64,000 nucleotides of DNA from Mesorhizobium sp. C432A. Lineage in GTDB: Bacteria > Pseudomonadota > Alphaproteobacteria > Rhizobiales > Rhizobiaceae. The first letter of the stretch is position 1, and each line of letters starts with the position of its first letter. This document shows, in pieces, positions 1 to 9,259 of the stretch. Location: assembly GCF_030323145.1 (NCBI RefSeq), contig NZ_CP100470.1, positions 1,364,001 to 1,428,000 of the forward strand. The letters are read 5' to 3'. The notes beneath the pieces were generated by a model that made no database searches, was not told the DNA's origin, and was given only the letters and a program-made list of their open reading frames with translations. The translations under genes and the position numbers were made by a program.

Positions 1-991
1 CGGCGCATTGGCACATGGCATCGGCACCTCCGAGGTCGAGCATGTGCTGGCGACCCAGACGCTGATCCAGCGCAAGGCCAAGAACATGCTGGTGCGTGTC
101 GATGGCCAGTTACCGGAAGGCGTCACCGCCAAGGACATCATCTTGGCCATCATCGGCGAGATCGGCACCGCCGGCGGCACCGGCTATGTCATCGAATATG
201 CCGGCGAGGCGATCCGCGCGCTGTCGATGGAAGGCCGCATGACGATTTGCAACATGTCGATCGAGGGCGGCGCGCGCGCCGGCCTGATCGCGGCCGACGA
301 AACCACCTTCGCCTATGTCAAGGGCAAGCCGCGCGCGCCGAAGGGCGCGTCGTGGGACGCCGCGCTCGAATACTGGAAGACGCTGCAGTCCGACGAGGGC
401 GCGCATTTCGACAAGGTGATCGTGCTCGACGCGGCCAAGCTGCCGCCGATCGTCTCCTGGGGTTCCTCGCCCGAGGACGTCGTTTCGGTGCAGGGCGTCG
501 TTCCCAATCCGGAAGAGATCACGGACGAGAACAAGCGGACGTCAAAGATCCGCGCGCTCGACTATATGGGGCTGACGCCGGGCACGAAGATCACCGACAT
601 CACGCTCGACCGCGTCTTCATCGGCTCCTGCACCAATGGCCGCATCGAGGATCTGCGTGCGGTGGCCAAGGTGGTCGAAGGCAAGACGGTGAGTGCGCAT
701 GTCGATGCGATGATCGTGCCGGGCTCCGGTCTGGTCAAGGAACAGGCGGAGGCCGAGGGTCTCGACAAGATCTTCATTGCCGCCGGTTTCGACTGGCGCG
801 AGCCGGGCTGCTCGATGTGCCTGGCCATGAACGACGACCGGCTGAAGCCGCATGAGCGCTGCGCCTCGACCTCGAACCGCAATTTCGAAGGCCGGCAGGG
901 CTTCAAGGGCCGCACCCATCTGGTATCGCCGGCAATGGCGGCGGCGGCGGCGATCGCCGGCCATTTCGTCGACATCCGCGACTGGAAATAG
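1..991 (+). CDS. leuC: 3-isopropylmalate dehydratase large subunit (3' part)
   Basis: Isomerises 2-isopropylmalate to 3-isopropylmalate in leucine biosynthesis, together with LeuD. The gene enters from the left edge: the frame is open from base 2 and about 330 C-terminal residues are present of the roughly 470 usual for LeuC. The aconitase-type [4Fe-4S] ligands are visible, one Cys in [15 protein letters not shown] and two in [11 protein letters not shown]. The end HFVDIRDWK is typical of the family. The stop is TAG at 989-991, followed at once by a strong terminator, so LeuC is the last gene of its transcript here. The start and the first cluster ligand region lie outside the window. Confidence 0.97.
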   Translation, partial: GALAHGIGTSEVEHVLATQTLIQRKAKNMLVRVDGQLPEGVTAKDIILAIIGEIGTAGGTGYVIEYAGEAIRALSMEGRMTICNMSIEGGARAGLIAADETTFAYVKGKPRAPKGASWDAALEYWKTLQSDEGAHFDKVIVLDAAKLPPIVSWGSSPEDVVSVQGVVPNPEEITDENKRTSKIRALDYMGLTPGTKITDITLDRVFIGSCTNGRIEDLRAVAKVVEGKTVSAHVDAMIVPGSGLVKEQAEAEGLDKIFIAAGFDWREPGCSMCLAMNDDRLKPHERCASTSNRNFEGRQGFKGRTHLVSPAMAAAAAIAGHFVDIRDWK

Positions 992-1025
992 CGCAGACTG
1001 GTTCAAGCCTGATCTGAGCGTATGC

Positions 1026-1058
1026 AAAACCCCGAACGGCAAAACCGTTCGGGGTTTT
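1026..1058. terminator. Rho-independent terminator after leuC, probably bidirectional
   Basis: A perfect 14-bp stem (AAAACCCCGAACGG at 1026-1039 and its complement at 1045-1058) with a 5-base loop. The A-run on one side and T-run on the other let it work for leuC on the plus strand and for the convergent minus-strand gene ending at 1100. Confidence 0.9.
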
Positions 1059-1099
1059 GTTTAAAGCGCGCCGCTCTAAGACCCTTGGGGTATTATGCC

Positions 1100-1411
1100 C
1101 TAGCCGGCACGCCGGATGATTTCATGAAATTCCTCCCGGCTGCCGGGTTCGTCGGTCGCGACCACCAGCGCCAGTTCGCGCTCGTCGAAGATCTTGAACC
1201 ACTCGTCCCATTCGACCAGCTCGTAGCCGCCTGCGTTGACCGGGCGTTCGGGCTGATCCTGGTCCTGATAGGCGTGCTGGCCGAAGACGAGCCTCAGCAA
1301 CGGCTGCGTTCCGGTTTCGGGCGATACATCGACGATCGCCGGAAATCCGGCGCGCCCTGCGGCCCATGAGCGAATTGCTTCGTGATCGGTCAGCGTGATC
1401 GTGTCGGCCAT
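1100..1411 (-). CDS. Small conserved hypothetical protein
   Basis: A 103-residue soluble acidic protein with no signal peptide or membrane segment. The start is the ATG at 1411, preceded by AAGGAG with 9-base spacing; the TTG two codons upstream lacks this. The opening TDHEAIRSWAAGRAGFPAIV and the later WDEWFKIFDE recall a family of small proteins often mislabelled as glucan branching enzymes and used next to general stress genes; that is recollection, not proof. It is convergent with leuC and divergent from the diguanylate cyclase gene. Function unknown. Confidence 0.7.
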   Translation of the reverse strand: MADTITLTDHEAIRSWAAGRAGFPAIVDVSPETGTQPLLRLVFGQHAYQDQDQPERPVNAGGYELVEWDEWFKIFDERELALVVATDEPGSREEFHEIIRRAG

Positions 1412-1574
1412 GAACAACTTCTCCTTGATTGCTGTCAGGAAACGCCGGCCTCAGGTCCCGGTTCCGTGCACCAGCTTCATGAGTGGCGACTTGCATATTC
1501 GTCCCGGCTTAACCGCTTGTTGGGGCTTGCGCTCTAAGGTCTTCCCTGACGTCAAGCGGGGAAGTCACCGTCCT

Positions 1575-2771
1575 TTGGACACCGGCCTGTTCATAGCGCT
1601 GCTCAATCCGACGATCGCGCTGGCGCTCGGCGCGGCGTTCCTCGTGCTGTGGTTCTATCAGCGCCACCGGCCCTATCTGGCTGTGCTCGGCACGAGCTAT
1701 TGCGTGTCCGCGCCCGGCTTCCTGCTGCAGTATTTCACGCTGCCCGGCGGCATGGTGCTGACCAAGCTGGTCTCCAACCTCTGCTTCACGCTCGCCGCCT
1801 GTTGCCTCGTCGGTGCGATCATCTCACGCTACGGCAGGCGCGTGCCCTATATCGCGATCGGCATTCTGGCGGGTGGCGGGATGGTGGCATTCTGCTGGTT
1901 CCTGTTCGTCCAGCCGGACTTGACTTGGCGCATCCTGTCGATCAATTTCGGCTTTGGCGGCCTCAGCCTGCTGGTCGCTGCCGAGCTGCGCGCCGTGCGC
2001 AAGAACGGCCCGACGGAAAAAATCCTGTTCGTGTTGTCGCTGCTGTCCGGGCTGAACTTCATCGGCCGCACGCTGCTCGTCGTCATCTCGCACGGGCCGT
2101 TCACCAGCTATGACGGGTTTTATGGCTCGTCCTACTGGACGACGGCGCTTTTGACGCACGCGCTGCTGTCGTTGCTGATCGCGCTCTGCCTGTTCTCGGC
2201 AGCTGCGCTCGACGTGATGAAGGCGCTGAAGACCGAGACGCACACCGATCCGCTGTCTGGCCTGCTCAACCGCAGGGGTTTCGAGGAGCGCGCCTTGCTG
2301 GTGCTGCAGCATTGCGCTGTTACCAAGGTGCCGGTCGCGCTGGTGCTGGCCGATCTCGATCACTTCAAGGCGCTCAACGACAAATACGGACATGCCGCGG
2401 GCGACCAGGTGATCGCCGACTTCGCCGCCAAGCTTCGCGCGGCCGCCGGCACGCGTGCGGTTGCCGGCCGCATCGGCGGCGAGGAGTTCGCTGTGCTTCT
2501 GTCGCTGAGCGATCTTGCCACGGCGCGGCTGTTTGCCGAAGCCGTGCGCACGCACTATTCGGCCGGCAGTGTCGACGGGTTGCCGCCGGGCACCAGGGTG
2601 ACCGCGAGCTTCGGCGTCGCGGCGCGCACCGGCGACGAAGGGCTGGAGCCGCTGATGCGGCGCGCCGACGAAGCGCTCTACAAGGCCAAGAAGAACGGCC
2701 GCGACAGCGTGCGATTGTCCTATGAGCGGGCGGAAACGGTGTTCATCCCGGATACAGGCAGCGTCGGTTAG
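1575..2771 (+). CDS. Membrane diguanylate cyclase (GGDEF)
   Basis: Predicted to make cyclic di-GMP from two GTP. About 200 N-terminal residues form six or seven hydrophobic segments, followed by a GGDEF domain with ADLDHFKALNDKYGHAAGD and the active-site loop RIGGEEFAVL (GGEEF variant, compatible with activity). The usual RxxD inhibitory site before GGEEF reads RAVA, so product feedback at that site is probably lost. No EAL domain. I chose TTG at 1575 (LDTGLFIALLNP) because the open frame further upstream overlaps the promoter and start of the divergent gene at 1411; the exact start is uncertain. Product family is secure, the signal sensed is unknown. Confidence 0.85.
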   Translation: MDTGLFIALLNPTIALALGAAFLVLWFYQRHRPYLAVLGTSYCVSAPGFLLQYFTLPGGMVLTKLVSNLCFTLAACCLVGAIISRYGRRVPYIAIGILAGGGMVAFCWFLFVQPDLTWRILSINFGFGGLSLLVAAELRAVRKNGPTEKILFVLSLLSGLNFIGRTLLVVISHGPFTSYDGFYGSSYWTTALLTHALLSLLIALCLFSAAALDVMKALKTETHTDPLSGLLNRRGFEERALLVLQHCAVTKVPVALVLADLDHFKALNDKYGHAAGDQVIADFAAKLRAAAGTRAVAGRIGGEEFAVLLSLSDLATARLFAEAVRTHYSAGSVDGLPPGTRVTASFGVAARTGDEGLEPLMRRADEALYKAKKNGRDSVRLSYERAETVFIPDTGSVG

Positions 2772-2808
2772 CGTCTCGCTTAAACGGCCTCTCGGCCGTG
2801 CCGGATCA

Positions 2809-3180
2809 TCAGCGGCAAGGGCTGAGGTTGGGCATTTCGCCATCGGAGAGGCCGTACATATAGGAGCGGCCCTTCACGAACACCGGCGGCTGGTAGCAGC
2901 CACGCCTGGAGATGTGATCCGCCTCGTCTTCATAAAGGACTTCCGGTTCCGCTTCCGGCTGCCCGGCGCTGGTGTAGTCGGACAATTTCTTGGCCAGCCT
3001 GCCTTGGCCGGCAATGATGCGCTTGTAGCCGGCGGCGCTGTCGATGACGAGATTGCCTAGGGAATCGGCATAGACGCGGTCATGATGGCGCGACCAGGCC
3101 ATTGCCGGGGCGGCGAAGCCGAGACTGGCTGTCGCCAGCACAAGCGCCGCAAGGCGCGCTCTTCCTGAATTCGAAAGCAT
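2809..3180 (-). CDS. Small secreted hypothetical protein
   Basis: A 123-residue protein with a clear Sec signal peptide: a basic start, a hydrophobic stretch and an AMA cleavage motif around residues 26-28. The mature part has two Cys (RRGCYQPPVF and the C-terminal SPCR) that could form a disulfide in the periplasm. No recognised domain. It is divergent from the MliC-like lipoprotein gene, and the shared intergenic region has a CtrA-like box at 3218-3233. Function unknown. Confidence 0.7.
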   Translation of the reverse strand: MLSNSGRARLAALVLATASLGFAAPAMAWSRHHDRVYADSLGNLVIDSAAGYKRIIAGQGRLAKKLSDYTSAGQPEAEPEVLYEDEADHISRRGCYQPPVFVKGRSYMYGLSDGEMPNLSPCR

Positions 3181-3217
3181 GGTGTCCTCTCTGCTGTGGA
3201 CCCGATCGAATCGGAAA

Positions 3218-3233
3218 TTAACCTTTTCTTAAC
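3218..3233. promoter_or_regulatory. Candidate CtrA box
   Basis: TTAA-N7-TTAAC, an exact match to the alphaproteobacterial CtrA consensus spacing, in the 250-bp gap between two divergent envelope-protein genes. It lies 38 bases upstream of the minus-strand start at 3180. Identified by pattern only. Confidence 0.4.
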
Positions 3234-3432
3234 CTTTGTTAAGAGGGCAGGCGCATCCGGCGGCGATCTCTCGCCAAACATGGTTAATATCCGACGGGAT
3301 GGAAACCCGGGCGTCATCATTCGGCCATGCTTGCCCGCACCATCGGCCGCGACGCACACAACTACGCTGACGTCGGGTGAGCTTGATCTTGGTGGAACAT
3401 CGCGGCTAGTTAGCCGTGCAGGAGGACAGCAT

Positions 3433-3903
3433 ATGGCGTTACGCCGGACGTTTCGGGTGACGCTGTTGTCGATCCCCTTGCTGACTGCCGCAGCCTGCGT
3501 GCCGCAGAACGGCGCGCCGACGGCGGTGAATACCGTACCACCCACTGTCGCGCCCGTGCCGGCTCAGCAGTCCGCCGCACCTGTGGCGCCCCCGGCTTCC
3601 GCAACGGCTCCGACAGCGCCTGCCGCACCTTCAGCCAAGATCGTCACCGACCTTACCGCGCCGCGGTCTGCTGTCGGCACGGCAACTTACAGATGCGGCA
3701 ATGGCGGCATGATCACCATCCAGAACCTCGGCACGGCGTTGCGCGTTGTCAGGCCCGATGGCACGACCGAGGAGTTTGCCGCATCACCCGCCAACCAGTC
3801 CAGCCGCTACCAGGAAGCTGCGTCGCATGACGCAATCGTGATCGACGCGCGCGAGGCGCTGGTGATGAAGAGGGGCTCGACACCACAGACCTGCAAACGA
3901 TAG
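3433..3903 (+). CDS. MliC-like lysozyme-inhibitor lipoprotein
   Basis: A 156-residue envelope protein. The start is the ATG at 3433 with GGAGG at 3421-3425. A signal sequence ends in a lipobox-like LTAAAC near residue 20, followed by a Pro/Ala-rich linker of about 50 residues. The last 75 residues (TYRCGNGGMITIQN, a tolerated SSRYQ segment, EALVMKRG, final QTCKR) follow the layout of membrane-bound C-type lysozyme inhibitors, with the paired Cys at both ends of the domain. Likely anchored in the outer membrane and protecting peptidoglycan from lysozyme. The assignment is from motif layout and is fairly likely. Confidence 0.72.
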   Translation: MALRRTFRVTLLSIPLLTAAACVPQNGAPTAVNTVPPTVAPVPAQQSAAPVAPPASATAPTAPAAPSAKIVTDLTAPRSAVGTATYRCGNGGMITIQNLGTALRVVRPDGTTEEFAASPANQSSRYQEAASHDAIVIDAREALVMKRGSTPQTCKR

Positions 3904-4037
3904 CCTGGCGTCGATTGCAAAGGAAATGCCGCACTGCAGCGAACGGTGCGCTGGCTTTCGACGGTGGCCAAATCGATTGAAGCGAAACAGCAGCCTTTTG
4001 TCAGACTAAATGACGTTTTCAAAACGATTTTCCGGCT

Positions 4038-4066
4038 TTGACGCGGTGCAAAAAGAGCATTAGAAA
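4038..4066 (+). promoter_or_regulatory. Candidate sigma-70-type promoter of the sdh operon
   Basis: TTGACG at 4038-4043 and TAGAAA at 4061-4066 with a 17-base spacer, 78 bases before the sdhC start. The surrounding 3904-4143 region is otherwise non-coding and AT-richer than its flanks. Confidence 0.4.
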
Positions 4067-4143
4067 CCGGCTGTCTGAAGTCATATATCGAGGCGGTAAG
4101 TGCCGCTTTCCACCGCGGCTCCGGACATCGAACTGGGGCAGCC

Positions 4144-4563
4144 ATGAGCAAATCACCAGCCACCCGAACCGCCAGACGTGAACGGCCGCTCTCGCCGCAC
4201 CTGACGATTTACCGCCCACCGATCACCATGACGATGTCGATCATTCACCGCATCACTGGCGGGGCGCTGTATTTCGGCACGCTGCTGGTCGCCGCGTGGC
4301 TGATGGCGGCGGCGAGTTCGCAAGGCGCTTTCGATTGGATCAACTGGGCCTTCGGCACCTGGCTCGGCCGGCTCATCCTGTTCGGCTACACCTGGGCGCT
4401 GATGCACCACATGCTGGGCGGCGTGCGCCATCTCGTCTGGGACACCGGCGCCGGGCTGGAGAAACACACGGCATCGAAGATCGCCTGGGCGACGCTCGCC
4501 GGTTCCATCCTGCTCACGCTGCTGATCTGGGTCGCCGGCTACATGGCGCGGGGAACCTTGTGA
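4144..4563 (+). CDS. sdhC: Succinate dehydrogenase cytochrome b556 subunit
   Basis: Membrane anchor of complex II (139 residues). The family opening SPHLTIYRPPITMTMSIIHR is present with the conserved quinone-site Ser and Arg, followed by three hydrophobic segments. His residues in LMHHMLGGVRHLVWD include the expected heme b ligand. First gene of sdhCDAB; its TGA at 4561-4563 overlaps the sdhD ATG by one base, indicating translational coupling. Confidence 0.96.
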   Translation: MSKSPATRTARRERPLSPHLTIYRPPITMTMSIIHRITGGALYFGTLLVAAWLMAAASSQGAFDWINWAFGTWLGRLILFGYTWALMHHMLGGVRHLVWDTGAGLEKHTASKIAWATLAGSILLTLLIWVAGYMARGTL

Positions 4564-4961
4564 TGAGCGGCACGAACAACAACGATATGCGCACGCCGCT
4601 GGCCAAGGTCCGCGGTCTGGGCTCGGCCCGCGAAGGCACCGGGCATTTCTGGCGACAGCGGCTGACGGCCATTGCCAACATCCCGCTGATACTGTTCTTC
4701 GTCGGGTTCCTGATCGCGCTCAATGGCGCCGGCTTCGCCGAGGTGCGGGCGGCGCTCGCCAGTCCGTTCGTGGCGCTGGTGTTGGCGCTGGTGCTCGTTT
4801 CCGGTCTCACCCATATGCGTGTCGGCATGCAGGTCATTATCGAGGATTACGTGCATGCCGAAGGCATGAAGCTGGCGCTGATCGCACTCAGCACGTTTTT
4901 CACCATAGCGGTCGGCGTCGCCTCGATCTTCGCCCTGCTCAAACTGGCATTCGGAGGCTGA
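4563..4961 (+). CDS. sdhD: Succinate dehydrogenase hydrophobic membrane anchor subunit
   Basis: Second membrane anchor of complex II (132 residues, three membrane segments). [14 protein letters not shown] near the N-terminus and [15 protein letters not shown] in the middle are the family hallmarks. The latter carries the heme-ligand His and the Asp-Tyr pair near the quinone site. Overlaps sdhC by one base and ends one base before the sdhA start. Confidence 0.95.
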   Translation: MSGTNNNDMRTPLAKVRGLGSAREGTGHFWRQRLTAIANIPLILFFVGFLIALNGAGFAEVRAALASPFVALVLALVLVSGLTHMRVGMQVIIEDYVHAEGMKLALIALSTFFTIAVGVASIFALLKLAFGG

Positions 4962-4962
4962 T

Positions 4963-6792
4963 TTGGCCAAGGACGCGAAATCGGCCACCGGCTATACCTT
5001 TGTCGACCACAAGTTCGACGTGGTGGTCGTCGGCGCCGGCGGCGCCGGCCTGCGCGCCACGCTCGGCATGGCCGAGCAGGGCCTGCGCACGGCCTGCATC
5101 ACCAAAGTGTTCCCGACCCGCTCGCACACGGTGGCGGCACAAGGCGGCATTGCCGCGTCGCTGTCCAACATGGGTCCGGACTCCTGGCAGTGGCACATGT
5201 ACGACACCGTCAAGGGTTCGGACTGGCTGGGCGACGTCGACGCCATGGAATATCTGGTGCGCGAGGCACCGGCGGCGGTCTACGAGCTCGAGCATTACGG
5301 CGTGCCGTTCTCGCGCACCGAAGAGGGCAAGATCTACCAGCGGCCGTTCGGCGGACACATGATGAATTATGGCGACGGCCCGCCGGTGCAGCGCACCTGT
5401 GCTGCCGCCGACCGCACCGGTCACGCCATCCTGCACACGCTCTACGGCCAGTCGCTGAAGAACAATGCACAGTTCTTCATCGAGTATTTTGCGCTCGACC
5501 TGATCATGGAACCGGACGGCACCTGCACCGGCGTCGTCGCCTGGAACCTCGACGACGGCACCATCCATCGCTTCTCCGCCAAGATGGTGGTGCTGGCGAC
5601 CGGCGGATATGGCCGCGCCTATTTCTCGGCGACGTCGGCGCACACCTGTACAGGCGACGGCGGCGGCATGGCGGCACGGGCCGGCTTCCCGCTGCAGGAT
5701 ATGGAGTTCGTGCAGTTTCATCCGACCGGCATCTACGGCGCCGGCTGCCTGATCACCGAAGGCGCGCGCGGCGAGGGCGGCTATCTCGTCAATTCCGAGG
5801 GCGAGCGCTTCATGGAGCGCTACGCGCCGTCGGCCAAGGACCTGGCGTCGCGCGACGTCGTCTCGCGTTGCATGACGCTGGAGATCCGCGAAGGCCGCGG
5901 GGTCGGCAAGAACAAGGACCATATTTTCCTGCATCTCGACCATCTCGATCCGGCCGTGCTGCATGAGCGGCTGCCGGGCATTTCGGAATCGGCCAGGATT
6001 TTCGCCGGCGTCGACCTGACCAAGGAGCCGATCCCCGTGCTGCCGACGGTGCACTACAATATGGGCGGCGTGCCGACCAATTACTGGGGCGAGGTGCTGA
6101 ACCCGACGGTCGAGAATCCTGACCGGGTGTCACCCGGGCTGATGGCGGTCGGCGAGGCCGGCTGTGCCTCCGTGCACGGCGCCAACCGGCTGGGCTCGAA
6201 CTCGCTGATCGATCTGGTGGTGTTCGGCCGCGCCGCCGCAATCCGCGCCGGCCAGGTCATCGACCGTAATTCGGCGATCCCTTCGCCCAACGAAGCCTCG
6301 GTCGAAAAGATCATGGACCGCTTCGACCGGCTGCGCCACGCCAATGGCTCGACGCCAACCGCTGTTCTGCGTGAGAAAATGCAGAAGGCGATGCAGGAAG
6401 ACGCCGCCGTGTTCCGCACACAGGAGTCGCTCGAAAACGGCTGCAAGCGCATTTCGCAGATATGGACCGAGCTCAAGGACCTGAAAGTCTCCGACCGCTC
6501 GATGATCTGGAATTCCGACCTGGTCGAGACGCTGGAGCTGGAAAATCTGATGGCCAACGCCATCACCACGGTCTACGGCGCCGAGGCGCGCAAGGAGAGC
6601 CGCGGCGCGCATGCGCGCGAAGATTTTTCGGCCCGAGACGACATTATCTGGCGCAAGCATACGCTGGCTCGGCTAAGCGAGGACGGCCAGGTGAGCCTCA
6701 GCTATCGTCCCGTGCACACCGAGCCGCTGGTGGCGGAAAAGGACGGCGGCATCAGCCTTGCCAAGATCGCGCCGAAGGCCAGGGTGTACTGA
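4963..6792 (+). CDS. sdhA: Succinate dehydrogenase flavoprotein subunit
   Basis: Catalytic FAD subunit of complex II, oxidising succinate to fumarate in the TCA cycle (609 residues, normal length). It has the dinucleotide fold [12 protein letters not shown], the covalent-FAD segment [15 protein letters not shown] with its His, and the substrate and FAD motifs [21 protein letters not shown] and [11 protein letters not shown]. The start is TTG at 4963 with GGAGG at 4953-4957; no ATG fits. Operon position fixes the role. Confidence 0.97.
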   Translation: MAKDAKSATGYTFVDHKFDVVVVGAGGAGLRATLGMAEQGLRTACITKVFPTRSHTVAAQGGIAASLSNMGPDSWQWHMYDTVKGSDWLGDVDAMEYLVREAPAAVYELEHYGVPFSRTEEGKIYQRPFGGHMMNYGDGPPVQRTCAAADRTGHAILHTLYGQSLKNNAQFFIEYFALDLIMEPDGTCTGVVAWNLDDGTIHRFSAKMVVLATGGYGRAYFSATSAHTCTGDGGGMAARAGFPLQDMEFVQFHPTGIYGAGCLITEGARGEGGYLVNSEGERFMERYAPSAKDLASRDVVSRCMTLEIREGRGVGKNKDHIFLHLDHLDPAVLHERLPGISESARIFAGVDLTKEPIPVLPTVHYNMGGVPTNYWGEVLNPTVENPDRVSPGLMAVGEAGCASVHGANRLGSNSLIDLVVFGRAAAIRAGQVIDRNSAIPSPNEASVEKIMDRFDRLRHANGSTPTAVLREKMQKAMQEDAAVFRTQESLENGCKRISQIWTELKDLKVSDRSMIWNSDLVETLELENLMANAITTVYGAEARKESRGAHAREDFSARDDIIWRKHTLARLSEDGQVSLSYRPVHTEPLVAEKDGGISLAKIAPKARVY

Positions 6793-6832
6793 CCATGGTG
6801 CCGAAGCCCGTCATCCGAAAGGACCAGAGGTA

Positions 6833-7612
6833 ATGGTCGAACTAACGCTTCCCAAGAACTCCAAGGTGCAGCCGGGCAAGACCTGGCCGAAGCCGGAGGG
6901 CGCCACCAACCTGCGGGAATACCGCATCTACCGCTGGTCGCCCGACGATGACGAGAACCCGCGCATCGACACCTATTTCGTCGACATGGACGATTGTGGG
7001 CCGATGGTGCTCGATGCGCTGCTCTGGATCAAGAACAAGATCGACCCGACGCTGGCGTTGCGCCGCTCCTGCCGCGAAGGCATTTGCGGCTCCTGCGCCA
7101 TGAACATCGATGGCTCCAACACGCTGGCCTGCACCAAGGGCTGCGACGACATTTCCGGCGCCGTCAAAGTCTACCCGCTGCCGCATATGCAGGTGGTCAA
7201 GGACCTGGTGCCCGACCTCACCAATTTCTACGCCCAGCACGCCTCGATCCAGCCATGGCTGAAGACAGTGTCGCCAGAGCCAGCCAAGGAATGGCTGCAG
7301 AGCCATGAGGACCGCGAAAAGCTCGACGGGCTCTACGAGTGCATCCTATGCGCCTGCTGCTCGACCTCGTGCCCGAGCTATTGGTGGAACGGCGACCGCT
7401 ATCTCGGCCCGGCGACGCTGCTGCAGGCCTATCGCTGGCTGATCGACAGCCGCGACGAAGCCACGGGCGAACGGCTCGACGATCTCGAAGACCCGTTCCG
7501 GCTCTACCGCTGCCACACCATCATGAACTGCGCCCAGACCTGCCCGAAGGGGCTCAACCCGGCCAAGGCGATTGCCGAGATCAAGAAGATGATGGTGGAG
7601 CGCAGAGTCTGA
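6833..7612 (+). CDS. sdhB: Succinate dehydrogenase iron-sulfur subunit
   Basis: Carries electrons from SdhA to the membrane quinone site (259 residues). [2Fe-2S] ligands are in [16 protein letters not shown] with a fourth Cys in TLAC. [4Fe-4S] and [3Fe-4S] ligands are in [16 protein letters not shown] and [17 protein letters not shown]. The start is the ATG at 6833 behind a purine-rich GGACCAGAGG. The 40-base gap after sdhA could encode only a 12-residue peptide, not called. Confidence 0.97.
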   Translation: MVELTLPKNSKVQPGKTWPKPEGATNLREYRIYRWSPDDDENPRIDTYFVDMDDCGPMVLDALLWIKNKIDPTLALRRSCREGICGSCAMNIDGSNTLACTKGCDDISGAVKVYPLPHMQVVKDLVPDLTNFYAQHASIQPWLKTVSPEPAKEWLQSHEDREKLDGLYECILCACCSTSCPSYWWNGDRYLGPATLLQAYRWLIDSRDEATGERLDDLEDPFRLYRCHTIMNCAQTCPKGLNPAKAIAEIKKMMVERRV

Positions 7613-8425
7613 CGCCGTCGCTACCCGCCGACTTTTCGCCGGACGCCGTCGCGGCGCTGCGCGCCCGCCTCGATCTGGTGCGAAGCCAGCCTGTAAAAAT
7701 CCTGTTTGCCATCGAAAGCGGCAGCCGCGCCTGGGGGTTTCCGTCTCCCGACAGCGATTATGACTGCCGCTTTGTCTATATCAGACCGGTAACCGATCAC
7801 CTCGTGCTGCAGCAGGCGCGCGATGTGATCGAGTTTCCGATCGAAGGCGAGATCGATGCCGGCGGCTGGGATCTGCGCAAGGCGTTGCTGCTGGCGCTTG
7901 GCGGCAATGCCGTCATAGTCGAATGGGCGAAGTCGCCGATCGTCTATGAGGAGGTTTCGGGGTTTCGCCAGCGCCTTCTCGATTTGCTGGCCGAGATCGT
8001 CGATCCGGCGAAGGTATCGCACCACTATCTCGGCCTTGCGCGTTCGCATGTCGCCAAGATCGGCAGTTTCTCCGGCGAGGTGAAGCTGAAGAAGCTGTTC
8101 TATCTGATCCGCCCGCTCGTGGCGCTCGACTGGATGGAACAGCGCGGCTTTGCCAGCCTGCCGCCGATGAACCTTGGCGAATGCCTCGATCAGACCGAGA
8201 TACCGGCTCAAGCCAGCGACGAAATCCGCGGCCTGATCGAGCGCAAAAGCCGGACGCGGGAGATGGGTCTCGGGCCTCATCCCGACCGCAATCGCGCGCT
8301 ATCTCGAAGCCCGCTATGGTCACCACGAAATGAACCTAGTCGGCCCCGTCAGGGACAAAGCCGGCCAAGCGCGCAAACATGCCCTTGCAACCGAATTTTA
8401 CCGCCGGGAGGCTGAACTTCAATGA
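7609..8425 (+). pseudogene. RlaP-type predicted nucleotidyltransferase, frameshifted
   Basis: Related to the COG3541/RlaP nucleotidyltransferases. The hallmark IESGSRAWGFPSPDSDYDCRF gives the GSRAWG motif and the D-x-D metal ligands, about 35 residues in. The main frame runs to 8415 but loses similarity after MGLGP near 8277. Skipping one base at 8278 restores IPTAIARYLEARYGHHEMN and a TGA at 8423-8425 that overlaps the next ATG as ATGA. That coupling strongly suggests the second frame is the original end. The start is unclear: no ATG is present; a CTG at 7609 overlapping the sdhB stop or GTG at 7678 are candidates. Either a sequencing error or a broken gene. Confidence 0.75.
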
Positions 8426-9054
8426 GCGATGACCTTCCCATTCTCAATCCCGTCGAAGCCCGTGTGCTCGGCTGCCTGATCGAGAAGAGGGAGCTGACGC
8501 CGGATGTCTATCCGCTGACGCTGAATGCAGCACTTGCAGCCGCCAACCAGAAGACGGCGCGCGAGCCTGTCATGGCGCTGGAGCAGACGGAGGTGCATCG
8601 GACTCTCAAGCTGCTCGAGCAGAAGGGGCTGGTGCGTCAGATGTTCGGCTCGCGCGTCGAGCGCTATGAGCATCAGATGGCGCAGCGCTTCTCGCTGACC
8701 ACGCCGCAGACCGCGGTGATCGGCCTGCTTTTGCTGCGCGGGCCGCAGACGGCGCATGAGTTGCTGGCGCGAGCTGAGCGCATGGCGCGGTTTTCGTCCG
8801 TCGAGGACCTGCGTGGCGAACTCGACATGCTGATCGGCCGCCGCCCGCCGCTCGTCCAGGAAATACCGCGCGGGCCGGGGCAGCGCGAGGACCGTTTTAT
8901 GCATCTGCTCGCAGGACCGGTGGACGTCGCGGCGTTATCGGTGCAGCGGAGCGCGCCGGCCTTGCCTGCTTCCGACCTGGAAGCGAGATTGGAGGCTCTG
9001 GAGCAGGAAGTCGTAGCCCTTCGCGCCCGGCTTGATGCGCTGGGCGCCCAATAG
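8422..9054 (+). CDS. YceH/DUF480 family protein (UPF0502)
   Basis: A 210-residue protein with the family opening LNPVEARVLGCLIEKRELTP, followed by YPLTLNAALAAANQKTARE. These belong to two winged-helix domains; the second begins at about TTPQTAVIGLLLLRGPQT. The C-terminus is a coiled-coil-like stretch LEARLEALEQEVVALRARLD. Its ATG overlaps the restored stop of the nucleotidyltransferase gene by 4 bases, suggesting co-translation. Molecular function of the family is not established. Confidence 0.92.
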   Translation: MSDDLPILNPVEARVLGCLIEKRELTPDVYPLTLNAALAAANQKTAREPVMALEQTEVHRTLKLLEQKGLVRQMFGSRVERYEHQMAQRFSLTTPQTAVIGLLLLRGPQTAHELLARAERMARFSSVEDLRGELDMLIGRRPPLVQEIPRGPGQREDRFMHLLAGPVDVAALSVQRSAPALPASDLEARLEALEQEVVALRARLDALGAQ

Positions 9055-9079
9055 TATCCGAGACGTCGGCGGGACAGCA

Positions 9080-9224
9080 CCCCCTCTGGCCTGCCGGCCA
9101 TCTCCCCCTCAAGTGGGGAGATCAGATGTCACGCCGGCCTTCGCCAATTACGAACGTCGAAAGAAGAGTGCCAGCTACCGAGCTTCCAATTTCCCCGGGA
9201 GATGCCCGGCAGGGCAGAGGGGGG
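9080..9224. repeat. Composite palindromic intergenic element (RIME-like)
   Basis: The left arm, 9080-9108, starts CCCCCTCTGGCCTGCCGGCC; the right arm, 9197-9224, is close to its reverse complement (GGGAGATGCCCGGCAGGGCA and on). A nested perfect hairpin (ATCTCCCC 9100-9107 / GGGGAGAT 9115-9122) lies inside. This matches the style of rhizobial intergenic mosaic elements. It fills most of the gap between the YceH and OsmC genes, which are convergent, so it may also stop transcription. Confidence 0.75.
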
Positions 9225-9259
9225 CGCGAAGAATCGCTACCCCGGGCAAAATCGGCGGA

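Noticed and set aside
1395..1574. N-terminal extension of the diguanylate cyclase
   Set aside because: Overlaps the start and ribosome site of the divergent gene and has no membrane or domain character; the TTG at 1575 fits better.
4939..6054. Long minus-strand open frame opposite sdhA
   Set aside because: Shadow of the strong sdhA gene in GC-rich DNA; low-complexity His/Arg-rich translation without any family motif.
6795..6833. 12-codon open frame between sdhA and sdhB
   Set aside because: Very short, not known in sdh operons; more likely spacer with the sdhB ribosome site.
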